Positions 1 through 13,382 of a stretch of DNA of 64,000 bases are shown here, piece after piece; the stretch's first letter is position 1, and each line of letters opens with the position of its first letter. This DNA is from Salvelinus alpinus (Eukaryota; Chordata; Actinopteri; Salmoniformes; Salmonidae). Both the position numbers and the translations under genes were made by a program. The stretch covers positions 23,150,925 to 23,214,924 of the forward strand of contig NC_092087.1 of NCBI RefSeq assembly GCF_045679555.1, read 5' to 3'. The notes below the pieces were generated by a model, which saw only the letters and a list, made by a program, of their open reading frames with translations, did no database searches and was not told the DNA's origin.

Positions 1-1856
<1,856 letters not shown>

Positions 1857-2421
1857 CTGCTTGGATTGTTGGGACTCACTCTGGACTAAAGTGGTCTTTG
1901 TTCTTATCTACACTACAGCCAGAGATGTTACTCTGATTCTCTGCAGGTGGAACAAATTGTGTATGCTTTTCCAAAAAGGTCACATTTACAGATTTTAGGT
2001 TGTGCTTCTACACTATATATAAGTATATGGAAATCCCTTCAAATAAGTGGATTCAGCTATTTCAGCCACACCTGTTGCTGACAGGTGTATAAAATCGAGC
2101 ACACACCCATGCAATCTCCATAGACAAACATTGGCAGTAGAATGGCCTTACTAAAGAGCTCAGTGCCTTGAACGTGGCATCGTAGTAGGATGCCACCTTT
2201 CCAACAAGTCAGTTTGTCAAATTTCTGCCTTGTTAGAGCTGTCCTGGTCAACTGTATGTGCTGTTATAGTGAAGTGGAAACATCTAGGAGCAACAACGGT
2301 TCAGCCGTGAAGTGGTAGGCCACACAAGCTCACAAAAAGGGACTGCAGTGTTGAAGCGCATACAGTGGTTCCTCCTTTAAAATGTTGTACGTTTATACCG
2401 CGGGGCTTAGAGGTACCCATT

Positions 2422-2721
2422 ATTGTAGAATAATAGTGAAGACATCACAACTGTGAAATAACACATGTGGAATCAGTTAAGAACAAATTCATATTTACAA
2501 GGACAGCCTACTCCTTCCTCCCCGTCAGGGAATTGAACCCCGGTCTCCCGGGTGCCCTTCCCGCACGACACAGGGTTTCTTTAGCTAAATAGCCCAGTAC
2601 TGTACTGCTGACAGTCACGTTGTACAGCGCCATATTTTCCATTCCATCCTAACGGAAACCCAGAGGGTTTTTCATTTTCCTTGAAATAGAAACACCCTAA
2701 TATTAATCTAATTAATTAAGC
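2422..2721 (-). repeat. Duplicated block, copy A: Tc1 end fragment plus antisense tRNA-derived SINE
   Basis: It starts with ATTGTAGAATAATAGTG, the subterminal sequence of the Tc1 family seen at 44.3 kb. Next comes an antisense SINE whose tail reads GTTAAGAACAAATTC and whose B-box complement is GGGAATTGAACC. The following sequence (TTTAGCTAAATAGCCCAG onward) is shared with copy B 369 bp away. Confidence 0.65.
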
Positions 2722-2790
2722 AAGTACGAGTCAAAAGTTTGGACACACCTACTCATTCCAGGATTTTTCTATATTTTTACTATTTTCTAC

Positions 2791-3047
2791 ATTGTAGAAT
2801 AATAGTGAAGACATCACAACTATGAAATAACACATATGGAATCAGTTAAGAACACATTTTTATTTACAAGGACAGCATACTCCTTCCTCCCTGTCGGGGA
2901 ATTGAACCGCGGTCTCCCACGTGCCCTGCCCGCACGACACAGGGTTTCTTTAGCTAAATAGCCCAGTACTGTATTGCCGATGTCACGTTGTACAGTTTCC
3001 TTTTTCTCAGAATATAAACACCATAATATTAATCTAATCAATTAAGC
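2791..3047 (-). repeat. Duplicated block, copy B: Tc1 end fragment plus antisense tRNA-derived SINE
   Basis: This is a direct repeat of 2422-2721, about 90% alike by eye, with a shorter 3' part. The tRNA-like stretch GGGGAATTGAACC with flanking arms is the reverse complement of a tRNA 3' half, and the A- and B-box layout is that of a SINE. Just before it, 2727-2790 carries the terminal sequence GTCAAAAGTTTGGACACACC of a Tc1 element. Confidence 0.65.
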
Positions 3048-3287
3048 CAAATTTCTTAAAATCAATCCCATATACTATGCTATTACAAAAAAGGTTTTAA
3101 ATTCTCTGGTAATGCCAATATGGAAGACTATCAAATGCTTCTCAAAGATCCCTCTGGTGGTCAAACTAGCACTAACAGAAAAAATGGCTTACAATTTGAT
3201 AACGTGCCACAGAATGCTGCAGTATGACGCAACTTTTAACGGAGGAACCACTGTAGAGGGTAAAAATCGTCTGTCCTCGATTGCAAC

Positions 3288-4008
3288 ACAAGAACTGTTC
3301 GTCGGGAGCCTCATGAAATCGGTTTCCATGTCCGAGCAGCTCCACACACGCCTAAGATCACCATGCGCAATGCCAAGCATCGGCTGGAGTGGTGTAAAGC
3401 TTTCCACTATTGGACTCAGGAGCAGAGGAAACACATTCTCTGGAGTGATGAATCACGCTTCACCATCTGGCAGTCCGACGGAAGAATCTGGTTTTGGAGG
3501 ATGCCAGGAGAACGCAACCCAATGCATAATAACAACTGTAAAGTTTGGTGGAATAATGGTCTGGGGCTGTTTTTTATGGTTTGGGCTAGGCCCTTTAGTT
3601 CCAGTAAAGTGAAATCTTAATGCTTCAGCATGCAATGATATTCTAGACAATTCTGTGCTTCCAACTTTGTGACAACAGTTTGGGGAAGGCCCTTTCCTGT
3701 TTCAGTATGACAATGCCCCCATGCACAAAGCAAGGTCCATACAGAAATGGTTTGTCGAGATCAGTGTGGAAGAACTTGACTGGCTTGCACAGAGCCCTGA
3801 CCTCAACCCCATTGAACACCTTTGGGATGAATTGGAACGCCGACTGTGAGCCAGGCCTAATCGCCCAACATCAGTGCCCGACCTCACTAATTCTCTTGTG
3901 GCTGAATGGAAGCAAGTCCCCGCAGCAATGTTTCAACATCTAGTGGAAAGCCTTCCTAGAAGAGTGGAGGCTGTTATAGCAGCAACGGGGAGACCAACTC
4001 CATATTAA
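3288..4008 (+). pseudogene. Tc1-like transposase, 3' part, inactive
   Basis: The DDE catalytic half of a Tc1 transposase (cut-and-paste at TA) is readable across frames. The first Asp is in [11 protein letters not shown] (about 3440), the second in FQYDNAPMHKA (about 3705), and the Glu in NPIEHLWDELERR (about 3815). Near 3846 an Arg codon has become TGA directly after ERRL, and at least one frameshift lies at about 3520-3560. The N-terminal DNA-binding half lies on the far side of the nested element (about 2230-2345) with its own stop. The coding region is therefore split, shifted and terminated, and the protein cannot be made. Confidence 0.85.
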
Positions 4009-4183
4009 TGCCCATGATTTTGGAATGAGATGTTTGACGAACAGGTGTCCACATTCTTTTGACCATGTAGTTTGTTAATTTTTTTCCAGTCAATATGTAG
4101 CTTTTACAGGTATCCTATTCTGCATTATATTTTTTAATTGCATTGTTTTCTATGACACAGATAAATACATTATTTACTCAGGT

Positions 4184-4380
4184 ATAGCAGTCTAAGGTAC
4201 TGCATCTCAGTGCAAGAGGAGTCACTACAGTCCCTTGTTTGATTCCAGGATGTATCACATCCGGACGTGATTGGGAGTCTTTTGGCCCAGCGTCGTCCGG
4301 GTTTGGCCAGGGTAGGCCGTCATTGTAAATAATAATTTGTTCTTAACTGACTTGCCTAGTTAAATAAAGGTTAAATAAAA
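4184..4380 (+). repeat. tRNA-derived SINE, sense
   Basis: It begins GCAGTCTAAGGTACTGCATC, has a degraded B-box region (GTTTGATTCCAGG), and passes through GGCCCAGCGTCGTCCGG. It ends with the salmonid tail (AATTTGTTCTTAACTGAC, then AAATAAAGGTTAAATAAA). The head is a worn tRNA-like promoter and not a functional tRNA gene. Confidence 0.85.
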
Positions 4381-5163
4381 AGTTAAGTAAAAAAGTTATG
4401 AAATAAAATGTACTACATCGTCAAACTGTTTCTTTTCTCTAAAGAAGCTCACTGCTTGTAGTATATGATTTCTTGACGAATGCACAAATGTTTAAAATAT
4501 GGGCATTATGATGGAGGAAATGTTTTCCATACAAGAGGAAAACTTATGCGCCCCAGACCTGCAATCATTTGCTTATTTTAAGCAATAGCTTACATTGCAT
4601 GTAAATTATAAAACAAATCTTTACGTTTTGTATGAATAGACTTATCAACATCTGTACGTTTCATCCCCATAGTTTTGGAACTCTAGGTATAGACTACATC
4701 ATGAGGATAGGAAACACTAACGAGGGAGAGAGAGAGACAGACACAGGTGGGCCCACTGAACGTCTCAGACATTCCTCTATGATGTCACCTGTGACCTGCA
4801 GCTTATTTCCAGTCTGTTATCATCAGCTGATTTGCACTCTCGGCTTAGGCTGATTCCCTTGGTAACGTGTCCATCCCCAGCTCTCTGCAGTGGAAAACGT
4901 GCTGGAGAGGAACACTGGGAGGAAGCTGAGATGTGAAAAGTATTGACTGTGATCATTTCTGTATTGACTCTCTTGCATCTCTGACCAACTACGCCAACTA
5001 CATTTTAACAGAAATAACTGCCACAACACATTAAGTATGCTGATAAGATCCCTTTCTTCAAAACAAATGGCCATAGTTTCTGCTCCAACTAGTGCAGATT
5101 CATGAGATGATCACAGGGCCTCTAGTGGCAGCAGTCTTTAAGGGCTTTATTAAATCAGATCCT
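4381..5163. other. Gene-free stretch
   Basis: AT-rich sequence with a short (GA)n run near 4725. No ORF, RNA gene or recognisable element was seen. Confidence 0.5.
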
Positions 5164-5680
5164 CTTTAGCCGACATCCGCATAGTTGTTTTGGTGGTGTT
5201 GGAGGTGGAACTGTGATAGAGCTGTCAAATGGCCCCTGGTATTATACCGAAATCGGACATTGCCATTGGCTGGAATGTGAGATGTAATCTACACCTCGAT
5301 TAGGTTGCTTAGTCCTATTGTTATTTAGTCAGTGTTCTTAGTTAAAATTTGTGTTACTGTTCTTGTCCATTAGTGTTCTGTATTTTGTCTTGTTCTGTGT
5401 GGACCACAGGAACAATCACTGCTGCTTCTTCAACAGCTAATGGAGATCAGAATAAAAATCATAAATCATAGAAATCCTAGTTATTTAATGATTTCAATTT
5501 GAGCATAATTATTTCTATATAGCCTACACTTTCTCGTTCTGAACTTCCGCGACTGGGATGGGTGTGGTTTTGTGGCAATGATCAAGAGTAGCTGCTCACC
5601 GATTTGACAGCTCCAACGCAGTTACACCTCTGACACCGCCAAAACATCAGCTACAGTATGCAGGTATCGCCGGTTAAAGC
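5164..5680. mobile_element. Fold-back element / MITE with long inverted ends
   Basis: The sequence at 5164-5240 (CTTTAGCCG, TGTTTTGGTGGTGTTGGAGG, GAGCTGTCAAAT) is matched in inverted order at 5600-5680 (ATTTGACAGCTCC, CCTCTGACACCGCCAAAACA, CGGTTAAAG). Arms are about 75 bp and imperfect, around a non-coding core of about 360 bp. No target duplication was found, so the exact ends are approximate. Confidence 0.65.
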
Positions 5681-6108
5681 TTACTGTATGCTTCCCAGTC
5701 GAAACAGTTTGCACATATATGACAACATTTTGTGATGTTTTGGTTAGTTTTGATCTTCATAATTTTTTCCCTGGCTGTTTGTGCACACAATTTTTTCTTC
5801 AGGCAAGTAGAAATTTGGCAGCCGAAGTCCACGCCCCTTCATTAGTGATTGGTTAACAGTACTACTCCCAGTGGGAGTGGGAACATGAAGTGTTTGTTGG
5901 TATTCAAGGAGAGATGACCAGTTTTCATGCACATTTTTTCACTTGAGATACAGTATACTGCACCAAACATCTTAGTTAGTGTTGCAGATCACAGGGTTTG
6001 GTCAAGACGTTTACACAGATCAGACATGGACAGAGTTGGATTAGCTCGGTTTCAAGGGTGTTTATTTAAATAACAAAGGAAGAGAAAACAATAGGTCTCC
6101 TCCAGGAG

Positions 6109-7971
6109 ACCTCCTGCGGGATACCATCGTCACACTTCCAGACAAACTAAACACCATCATTGCCCGCTTTGAGGATAATGCAGTGCCACCCACCGTTGTG
6201 GCCTGCTAACAAGGACCGCATCCCCCCCTCTCCTTCTCCGTGGCTGACTTGAGTAAAACATTTAAATGTGTTAACCATCGCAAGGCTGCTGGCCAAGACG
6301 GCATCCCTAGCCGTGTCCTCAGAGCACGCACAGACCAGCTGGCTGGTGTGTTTACGGACATATTCAATCGCTCCCTATCCCAGTCTGTTGTCCCCACATG
6401 CTTCAAGATGGCTACCATTGTTCCTGTACCCAAGAAGGCATAGATAACTTCCCCGTAGCACTCACTTCTGTCATCATGAAGTGCTTTGAGAGACGAGTCA
6501 AGGATCATATCACCTACACCTTACCGGCCACCCTAGACCTACTTCAGTTTGCATACCGCCCCAACGGGTCCACAGATGACACAATCGCCATTACACTGCA
6601 CACTGACCTATCCCATCTGGACAAAAGGAAAACCTATATAAGAATGCTGTTCATTGACTACAGCTCAGCATTCAACACCATAGTTCCCTCCAAGCTCATC
6701 ATCAAGCTGGAGGCTCTGGGTCTCAACCCCACCCTGTGCAATTGGGTCCTGGACTTTGACGGGCCACCCCGAGGTGGTGAAGGTAGGAAACAACACCTCC
6801 ACTTCGCTGACCCTCAACACTGGGGCCCCACAAGGGTGCGTGCTCAGCCCCTCCTGTACTCCCTGTTCACCCACGAATGCCTGGCCATGCAAGCCTCCAA
6901 CTCAATCATCAAGTTTGCAGACGACACAACAGTAGTGGGCTTGATTACCAACAACGACGAGACAGCCTACAGGGAGGAGGTGAGGGCACGCGGAGTGTGG
7001 TGTCAGGAAAACAACCTCTCCCTCAACATCAACAAAACAAAGGAGATGATCGTGGACTTCAGGAAACAGCAGCAGGAGCACCCCCCCTATCCACATCGAA
7101 AGGACAGCAGTGGAATAGGTGGAAAGTTTTAAGTTCCTTGGCGTACACATCAGACAAACTGAAATGGTCCACCCACACAAACAGTGTGGTGAAGAAGGCG
7201 CAACAGCTCCTCTTCAACCTCAGGAGGCTGAAGAAATTAGTCTTGTCACCCAAAACCCTGACAAACTTTTACAGATGCACAATCAAGAGCATCCTGTCGG
7301 GCTGTATCACAGCCTGGTACGGCAACTGCACCGCCCTCAACCGCAAGGCTCTCCAGAGAGTTGTGCGGTCTGCACAACACATAACCGGGGGCAAACTACC
7401 TGCACTCCATGACACCTACAGGATCCAATGTCACAGGAAGGCCAAAAAGATAATCAAGGACGTCAACCACACAAGCCACTGTTCACACAGCTACCATCCA
7501 GAAGGCAAGGTCAGTACAAGTGCATCAAAGCTGGGACCGAGAGACTGAAAAACAACTTCTATCAAGGCCATCAGACTGCTAAACAGCAATCACTAACTCA
7601 GAAAGGCTGCTGCCTACATTGAGACCCAATCACTAGCCACTTTAAGAAATTGATCACTAGTCACTTCATACAATGCCACTAAATAAATGGCACTTCAATA
7701 ATGTTTACTTATCTTACATTACTCATATCACATGTATATACTGTATTTTATACCATCTATTGCACCTTGCCTATGCTGCTCGGCCATCGCTCATCCATAT
7801 ACTTACATGTACATATTCACCCCTTCAGATTTGTGTGTATTAGGTAGTTGTTGGGGATTGTTAAATTACTTGTTAGATATTACTGCACTGTCAGAACTTG
7901 AAACACAAGCATTTCGCTACACTTGCAGTAACATCTGCTAACCATGTGAAAAATAAGATTTGATTCTGGGC
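6109..7971 (+). mobile_element. 5'-truncated FADD-type LINE
   Basis: A non-LTR retrotransposon body with reverse transcriptase motifs is followed by a 3' UTR from about 7620. It ends ATAAGATTTGATTC near 7965. It interrupts the antisense LTR between 6108 and 7972. The clade (L2, CR1 or Rex1-like) cannot be fixed by eye. Confidence 0.8.
6240..7560 (+). pseudogene. LINE reverse transcriptase, frameshifted
   Basis: Reverse transcriptase blocks are readable in order over changing frames: [17 protein letters not shown] (about 6277), [48 protein letters not shown] (about 6650), a damaged GAPQG block near 6820, the catalytic [11 protein letters not shown] (about 6915), and the thumb region SILSGCITAWYGNC (about 7290). 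The catalytic Asp pair is present. At least three frameshifts (near 6440, 6760 and 7110) break the protein. No endonuclease domain precedes it, consistent with 5' truncation. Confidence 0.85.
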
Positions 7972-8756
7972 TCCGGGGTCTTGCGGGGAATAAAACTGAG
8001 CTCCATCCGTTATCTCTGGTACTGCACACAACTACACAGGAGTAACCTCTCTTCCCTGAGTCCCCTCCCTCATGTGCTGCCATTCTGGCAGCTTTATGGG
8101 ACTCGTCCAGCTGGTGAGCAATCAGCCCCTTGATTACTCACAAACCACAATCAGCCCCAATTAGTCCTGGCTGAAGAGCCCGTCGAGACCTGGCACGTCC
8201 AGCAGAGGGAGCCATCGCCTTGTGTTGTAGATTCCGTATGTCACCAAGCCTCGATGAGTCTCCCCCTGGTGGCTAACCTGCTGTACGCCACACTAGATAA
8301 AGTAATTCTCGGGCAAAAACATCAAAACTAAGGACAGATTTTTTGATTTCTTGAAGAAGTGTTTCTGGCTATGCTTTTGCTACAGTGTCTCAAGGACAAA
8401 CAACAGTAATATTGTTTCTTTTTTTGTAGTTTTTCAAGCAAATGTCTTTAAGAGCAGGGGGTCTTAAACTTTTTCAGCCTGAAATAGAAATTCTGTATTT
8501 TCCTGGGACCCAAGCTTATGAAAACATACCACTATACGTAAATATCGGTACATTTCTTTGCCCTTATGCCTAAAACAAATGCAATATAGAAAAAAACAAA
8601 AAACAATGAAATATCCATAAATATCTTTTAATGTTTATTTTTCCCCATTAATACATAGCTGTCTAGGTTGGAACTGCTGCTGTTAAAATAGAATAACTTC
8701 ATTAATTCTGAACTGGAATAAACTGACTGATCACACAGATGTATAACAAAACCCCA

Positions 8757-8938
8757 GGAGGATGCTGAGGGGAGGAAGGTTCATAATAATGGCTGGAATG
8801 AAGCGAATGGAATGACATCAAACACCTGGAAACCATGGAAACCATGTGTTTGATGTATTTGATACCATTCCGCTAATTCCGCTCCAGCCATTACCATGAG
8901 CCTGTCCTCCCCAATTAAGGTGCCACCAACCTCCTGTG
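8757..8938. repeat. Fold-back repeat beside a microsatellite
   Basis: The left half (TAATGGCTGGAATGAAGCG, GGAATGACATCAAACACCTGG) is mirrored by the right half (ATGTGTTTGATG, ACCATTCCGC, CCGCTCCAGCCATTA). The apex is CCATGGAAACCATG, and AGGAGG and CCTCC lie at the outer ends. It sits inside hAT 1. No ORF is present. Confidence 0.7.
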
Positions 8939-8943
8939 GACAG

Positions 8944-9045
<102 letters not shown>

Positions 9046-9052
9046 CTCAGTT

Positions 9053-9175
9053 TTTGATCGTGCAACCCTAAATAACAGTACAGATAAAAAATAATCAGGC
9101 CTACTGTACAACTTACTGTAGAAATTATTGTTGAAAAAAAGTCTAGGTTGGAACTGTTGCTGTTAAAATATAATA
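9053..9175. repeat. Inverted repeat within hAT 1, left arm (partner 10961-11070)
   Basis: TGCAACCCTAAATAACAGTA, AGGCCTACTGTAC, AATTATTGTTGA and GTCTAGGTTGG appear in reverse-complement order at 10961-11070. The GTCTAGGTTGGAACTG segment also recurs directly at 8660-8740. The arms bracket the transposase coding region and were probably made by local duplication or inversion within the element. Confidence 0.6.
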
Positions 9176-9513
9176 AATAATTTGTATTCTGAACTGGAAT
9201 AAACTGATTGATCACATCACACAGATGTAGACCAACACACACACATACACACAAGTCCTAATGACAGGTGTGTGGCCGGTTGAAGTTTTGAAAAAGCAGG
9301 TCTATTCTGGGCTCAGTTTTTGACAGTGCAACCCTGAGGTCATGCTCAGCATTGACACTGTTTCTGTACTTGTTTTTTAAGTACGCCAGAGTTGAGAACC
9401 CTGACTCGCTTAGGTATATGGTGCCAAACTGGACCAGTACATCTACTGCTTTCTCAGCCAGGCAGGAGAACTCTTCCTGCGGTAGATGAGCAACCCAGAA
9501 CTATGTGAGTGTG

Positions 9514-10770
9514 TTAATAAGCATCTTGCTGCCAATGCTTGCTTGTAGTGTCACTAAGGCCTCCATCTCTGGCAGAATTAGTCCTAGGTTTGATGAGGAC
9601 ACTGCTTGAAAGGGATACCTCACCCATTGAAGTTTTTGAGATCTGTGGGTTAGGAAAGTACCGGTCAAAGTTCTGCTGCAGGCTGGCCATGTGCTCAGGC
9701 ATATCCTTCTTCACAGCTTCACATAGGGGGGAATCTATCTGCTGCATGTGAGCTAACAGAACAGGGAACATGCCATATGCTGCAGCCTTCAGCTGTGACT
9801 GCCACAATCCCAGGCGTGCAGTGAATCCTCTGATGCCATCTTCAAGCTCCAAAATGGTTGATTCCTTGCCCAGAAGGCTTGTGTTTAGCTCATTGAGCTT
9901 TCTGAAAATGTCAACCAGATAAGCCAGCCTAGCCAACCACAGTTTGTCACGGAAGAGGTCTGCAAGGTCGCTGTCCTCTTTCTCCAGATAGGCCAGAACC
10001 TCCTCTCTCAGTTCCCACAGCCTCTCCAGGACCCTCCCCCTGGACAACCACCTAACCTCACAATGAAAGAGCAGGTGCTCATGGTCTGCTCCCATCTCCT
10101 TGCAAAGCTCTCTGAACAGCCTTGTTTGAAGAGGTCTCTTGTTGATCAGATTCACCACATTTACGACTGAGTCGAAAACAGCCCCTAGGTTAGGTTGTAA
10201 TGCTTTGCAGGCCAGTTTCACGTTGGGCACCACTCTGCAGACACGAGCTATGAATCCGGATTTGCACCCAGTCATGCATCTTGCACCATCAGTGCAAATC
10301 CCAAAACAATTTGCCCAGTCAATTTGTAAGTCTTTCAAATGAGTGTCTACCACCCTAAAAATGTCCTCTCCCTTTGTTGATGTTTGTAGAAGGTCACAGA
10401 AAATACATTCCTCCTGGATATCATCACCAAATACGTATCTTGCACATACCATCAACTGTGGAATTCCAGCCACATCTACTGACTCATCTAATTGAAGAAA
10501 GAATTTCTTGTGTCGTTTCATCTTTTCTATCACAGATGTTTGTACGTCAACTGACATATCTCTTATTCTTTTGCCCACTGTGTCATTGGAAAGTGGGACT
10601 GAGTCCACTGTTTCTGCTGCCTCCTTACCCAAAAGAGATACAGACATCCCTCAGGCAGGCTTTGATGAGCTTCTCTCCTATACTGTGGGGCTTCTTAACC
10701 TTGGCTATATTTAGGCTCACCTGGTATGAAGCTTTGAGGATAGCTCTGTTCCCTTTGAATGCCTGTTAGT
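9514..10770 (-). pseudogene. hAT transposase 1 (ZBED5/FAM200-like), frameshifted
   Basis: A 377-residue minus-strand frame (10647-9514) carries hAT catalytic-core landmarks. These are FLQLDESVDV near its residue 50, CTDGARCMTG near 118, and HCEVRWLSRGRVLERLWELR near 195. Upstream (10770-10660), another frame gives LNIAKVKKPHSIGEKLIKACL, the usual preceding segment, so a frameshift lies near 10645. A BED zinc finger remnant is at 11225-11395. The C-terminal dimerisation region is not clearly present. The product would be a nuclear DNA transposase. Some vertebrate relatives are domesticated, but the frameshift and damaged ends argue against that here. Confidence 0.8.
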
Positions 10771-11224
10771 GGGCAGAGAAAGCCTTTTGTCAAAAAACAC
10801 ATACAATGAACTATCATCTAATAAAAAATAAAAAATCTAAATATGACCTACTCTTGATTTATCTTATCAGCTGTGTATGTGTGTTAATATGTTATGGTTT
10901 ATATCTGTGTGATGTGTTAAATCATTTTATTTAGAATAAAAAAGATTACTTGTATTTTAACAGCAACAGTTCCCACCTAGACTTGTTCTCAACAATAATT
11001 TCTACAGTAAGACGTACAGTAGGCCTGCATTTTTCATCTTCATCTGTACTGTTACTTAGGGTTGTATCTTTGGGTAACATTAGCTATTAGCCGAGTACGA
11101 GGGGATTGTTTGAAAGAGAAACTCACATCTACTTCTATGAGAGATGGTGCTCCCTTATTTTTGCTCATCGTCACCTGTTATAAAATGACAACAATGCCTT
11201 GCTAGCTGACTTACTCTTCCGCTG

Positions 11225-11395
11225 TCGAAGCATTCTGCCCTGTTCTGAAAGAACTCCCTGGGTGTACAGTCAGCCTGTGGATGTTAAAGTCAGGACGTGT
11301 TGTTTTAATTTGTTCGTTTTGAGAGACTCATTACTAAGCACTTCCCCGCACAAAACACATTGAGGGCGATCCTCATTATTTCTCAAAGTTTATAC
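11225..11395 (-). pseudogene. BED-type zinc finger remnant of hAT transposase 1
   Basis: The minus strand reads DRPQCVLCGEVLSNESLKTN followed by KLKQH, the Cys-x2-Cys ... His pattern of a BED finger. The frame then runs to a TGA stop near 11280 (after LTSTG). It is separated from the catalytic core by about 450 bp of non-coding sequence, either an intron or decay. Confidence 0.65.
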
Positions 11396-12389
11396 AAAAC
11401 CAAGAGAGAGAAACTCATCGCTATATTTGCGTTTCATGACGATTGAGCTCAGTCAGAACCTGTGGCTAGCTTGAGTCCATTTGATGGCAGCTGAAAGTGA
11501 TGCCGAGTGGGAATGACAAGTCAGTGGCTGACAGCACATCATCTGCCGCTGAACAACAGAGCTGCAGCGTGAAGGTAGCGGAGTGATCTTCAAGAAAACC
11601 GCAGAAAAAAAGATCTGGTAAACGACGAAGCACACGGGCTAGTGATGGGCATTCAAGCTCTTTTCAGTGACCCGGCTCGTTCTGCTCAGCTCACCAAAAA
11701 GAGCCGGCTCTTTTGGCTCTCAAACGGCTCTTTAAAATATATGTGTTTTGTATTTTTTTAAGTCAAACAGTTTGCGATAGTTTGACTATGATTGGTGTTA
11801 AAACAATTCCAATTCAATTATTAAATGAAATCATACTCTACCTTAACCACAATGTATTTAAAAATGCATTGGTTTGTTATGAAAAATAATGCTATTAAAC
11901 ATTTGCATTAAAAGTATATCTTTTTAATGAATATAAACAAAGTGCATATAAATCTAACCATTCAAAACGAATACAATCTGAACAACGTAATAATAGAATA
12001 TTGCACCATATCAAATAAAAATAAATAACAATGTGCAAAACTGCAGCATCTTACTTAAAACATTAAACTGGTCCCTCTTCTCTCTCTTCTTTATTGCCAT
12101 GTTATAACCAGCAGCACACAGCAATGCTGACCATATTTTGCTTTTATGAGAGATTTGCATTCAGAAATGCAAGCTGCCTCACTTTCGAGGGGCTGATGCG
12201 GTTTCGTCTCTTAGTAATTATTTGTTCCGTTTTCGAGAAGACCCTCTCAGAGGGAACAGATGTGGCCACTATGCAGAGTCTCCCTATCATGACTTTAGTA
12301 AGCCGTGGGTAGACAGAGTCCTTGTTCTTCCACCAGCTCAGAGGATCTGCAGATCTTAGGAGGACTTTCTGTTGGACACCCTGTGTTCA

Positions 12390-12452
12390 GCCCCAATTAG
12401 TCCTGGCTGAAGAGCCCGTCGAGACCTGGCACGTCCAGCAGAGGGAGCATAG
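12390..12452 (-). repeat. Short antisense LTR fragment, Gmr1-like family
   Basis: AGCCCCAATTAGTCCTGGCT and GACCTGGCACGTCCAGCAG are the same as 8158-8212 and match the complement of 62326-62396. Only about 65 bp is present. Short flanking sequences GGACACCCTGTG and CATAGGGTGTCC are inverted relative to each other. Confidence 0.6.
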
Positions 12453-13382
12453 GGTGTCCATCAACTCTGTCACATGTCCTGTGGTTACATTTGCTTCTCT
12501 CTGGCGGCTGGCTGTGATTCGCTGCAGACAGACCCTTACACAGGAGTATCATTTTTGAGGCTGTCACAGTTGAAAAGGGAGAACAGTAACTTATTAATTC
12601 ATTTTCATGTTTTGTCTACTGATACTACATTCTAATCTACTGCTCATATACATATATAATACTGGATTAAATAATGATGTAGTAATAACTGCTTACTGCA
12701 CCTCTCTCCATTGATCTCCACAGTGACCTGCTCAAAGGGTTCCAGGACTCTGCACACCTCCTCCACCACCTCCCATTCCTCTTGGGTCAGAGCATCAACA
12801 GGTGCATTGACAAAGGCCAGGGCAGAGATGATGGCATCCTTTGACTCAAGAAACCACTTCAACATATAACATGTTGAATTCCACCTTGTAGTGTAGTCTT
12901 GTTTAGGCCTCAGCTCAGGCATCCCCATCTGACGTTGTGTAGACTTTAGTTTTTCAGCACCTTCTGTGCTCCTGTGGAAGTATTCCACAGCTGCTTTCAC
13001 TTTGTACACAGTGGGCTTCATCATCTTCAGAGCATCTCTTACAATCAGGTTGATTGTGTGGGCAAGACATGGATGATGGGGTCCATTTTAACATTTTCAT
13101 GGCTTTGGTTATGTTAGCTGCATTGTCGCTAACACAACAGACCACTTTTCCATCTACTTGCCATTCTCTGGCCACTCTCAACAGATCCTCTGCCAAGTTC
13201 TCTGAGGTGTGTCTGTCGATGAACTCCAAGCAGTCCAGAAGACAGCTAGACATCGAAAAATCTTCAATGAAGTGACAAGTAACCGACATGTAAGAAGTAG
13301 TTACCCTTGATGTCCAGCAGTCAGTGGTAAGGCAAACTGCAGTAGCTTTTTGGACTCTTTCCCGCACTGAAGCCTGTGTGCT

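Larger units (their letters stand above)
2363..3253. mobile_element. 891-bp non-autonomous element with CAGTGGTTCCTCC inverted ends, inserted in the Tc1
   Basis: It begins CAGTGGTTCCTCC and ends GGAGGAACCACTG, a perfect 13-bp inverted repeat that continues imperfectly (TTTAAAA / TTTTAAC). It is flanked by TA at 2361-2362 and 3254-3255, and its removal rejoins the Tc1 sequence. The TA target and the CAGTG end suggest a Tc1/mariner/pogo-type MITE. The interior is an internally duplicated block with SINE and Tc1 fragments. No transposase is present. Confidence 0.75.
2011..4075 (+). mobile_element. Tc1-like DNA transposon, broken, carrying a nested insertion
   Basis: The left end CACTATATATAAGTATATGG follows a TA at 2009-2010. 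The right end around 4040-4075 (GTGTCCACATTC, then CATGTAG) is its degraded inverted counterpart, with a TA at 4076. The salmonid Tc1 body runs 2011-2362 and resumes at 3256 after the insertion. The 5' part holds the degraded helix-turn-helix region of the transposase. The element starts about 150 bp after the kcnk15 stop codon, so it may lie in the 3' UTR. Confidence 0.85.
5980..8292 (-). mobile_element. Antisense solo LTR of the Gmr1-like family, split by a LINE
   Basis: On the minus strand, 8292 down to about 7972 and then 6108 down to 5980 read as one LTR matching 50457-50798 and 62249-62690. The start is TGTGGCGTAC and the end is TTTGATCT-like followed by TGCAACA. Shared landmarks are the CCACCAGGGGGAG complement near 8262, GGGGCCCATAAAGCTGCC-like sequence near 8095, and TTTAAATAAACACCC-like sequence near 6060. 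The LINE 6109-7971 sits inside it. No internal retrotransposon sequence flanks it, so it is a solo LTR. Confidence 0.7.

Noticed and set aside
2490..2600. tRNA-like stretch (and its second copy near 2900)
   Set aside because: It has B-box and arm-like sequence but no complete cloverleaf, and it joins the common SINE tail, so it is a SINE head and not a tRNA gene.
10374..10769. 131-residue plus-strand ORF
   Set aside because: Lies opposite the hAT 1 transposase and resembles nothing on its own.
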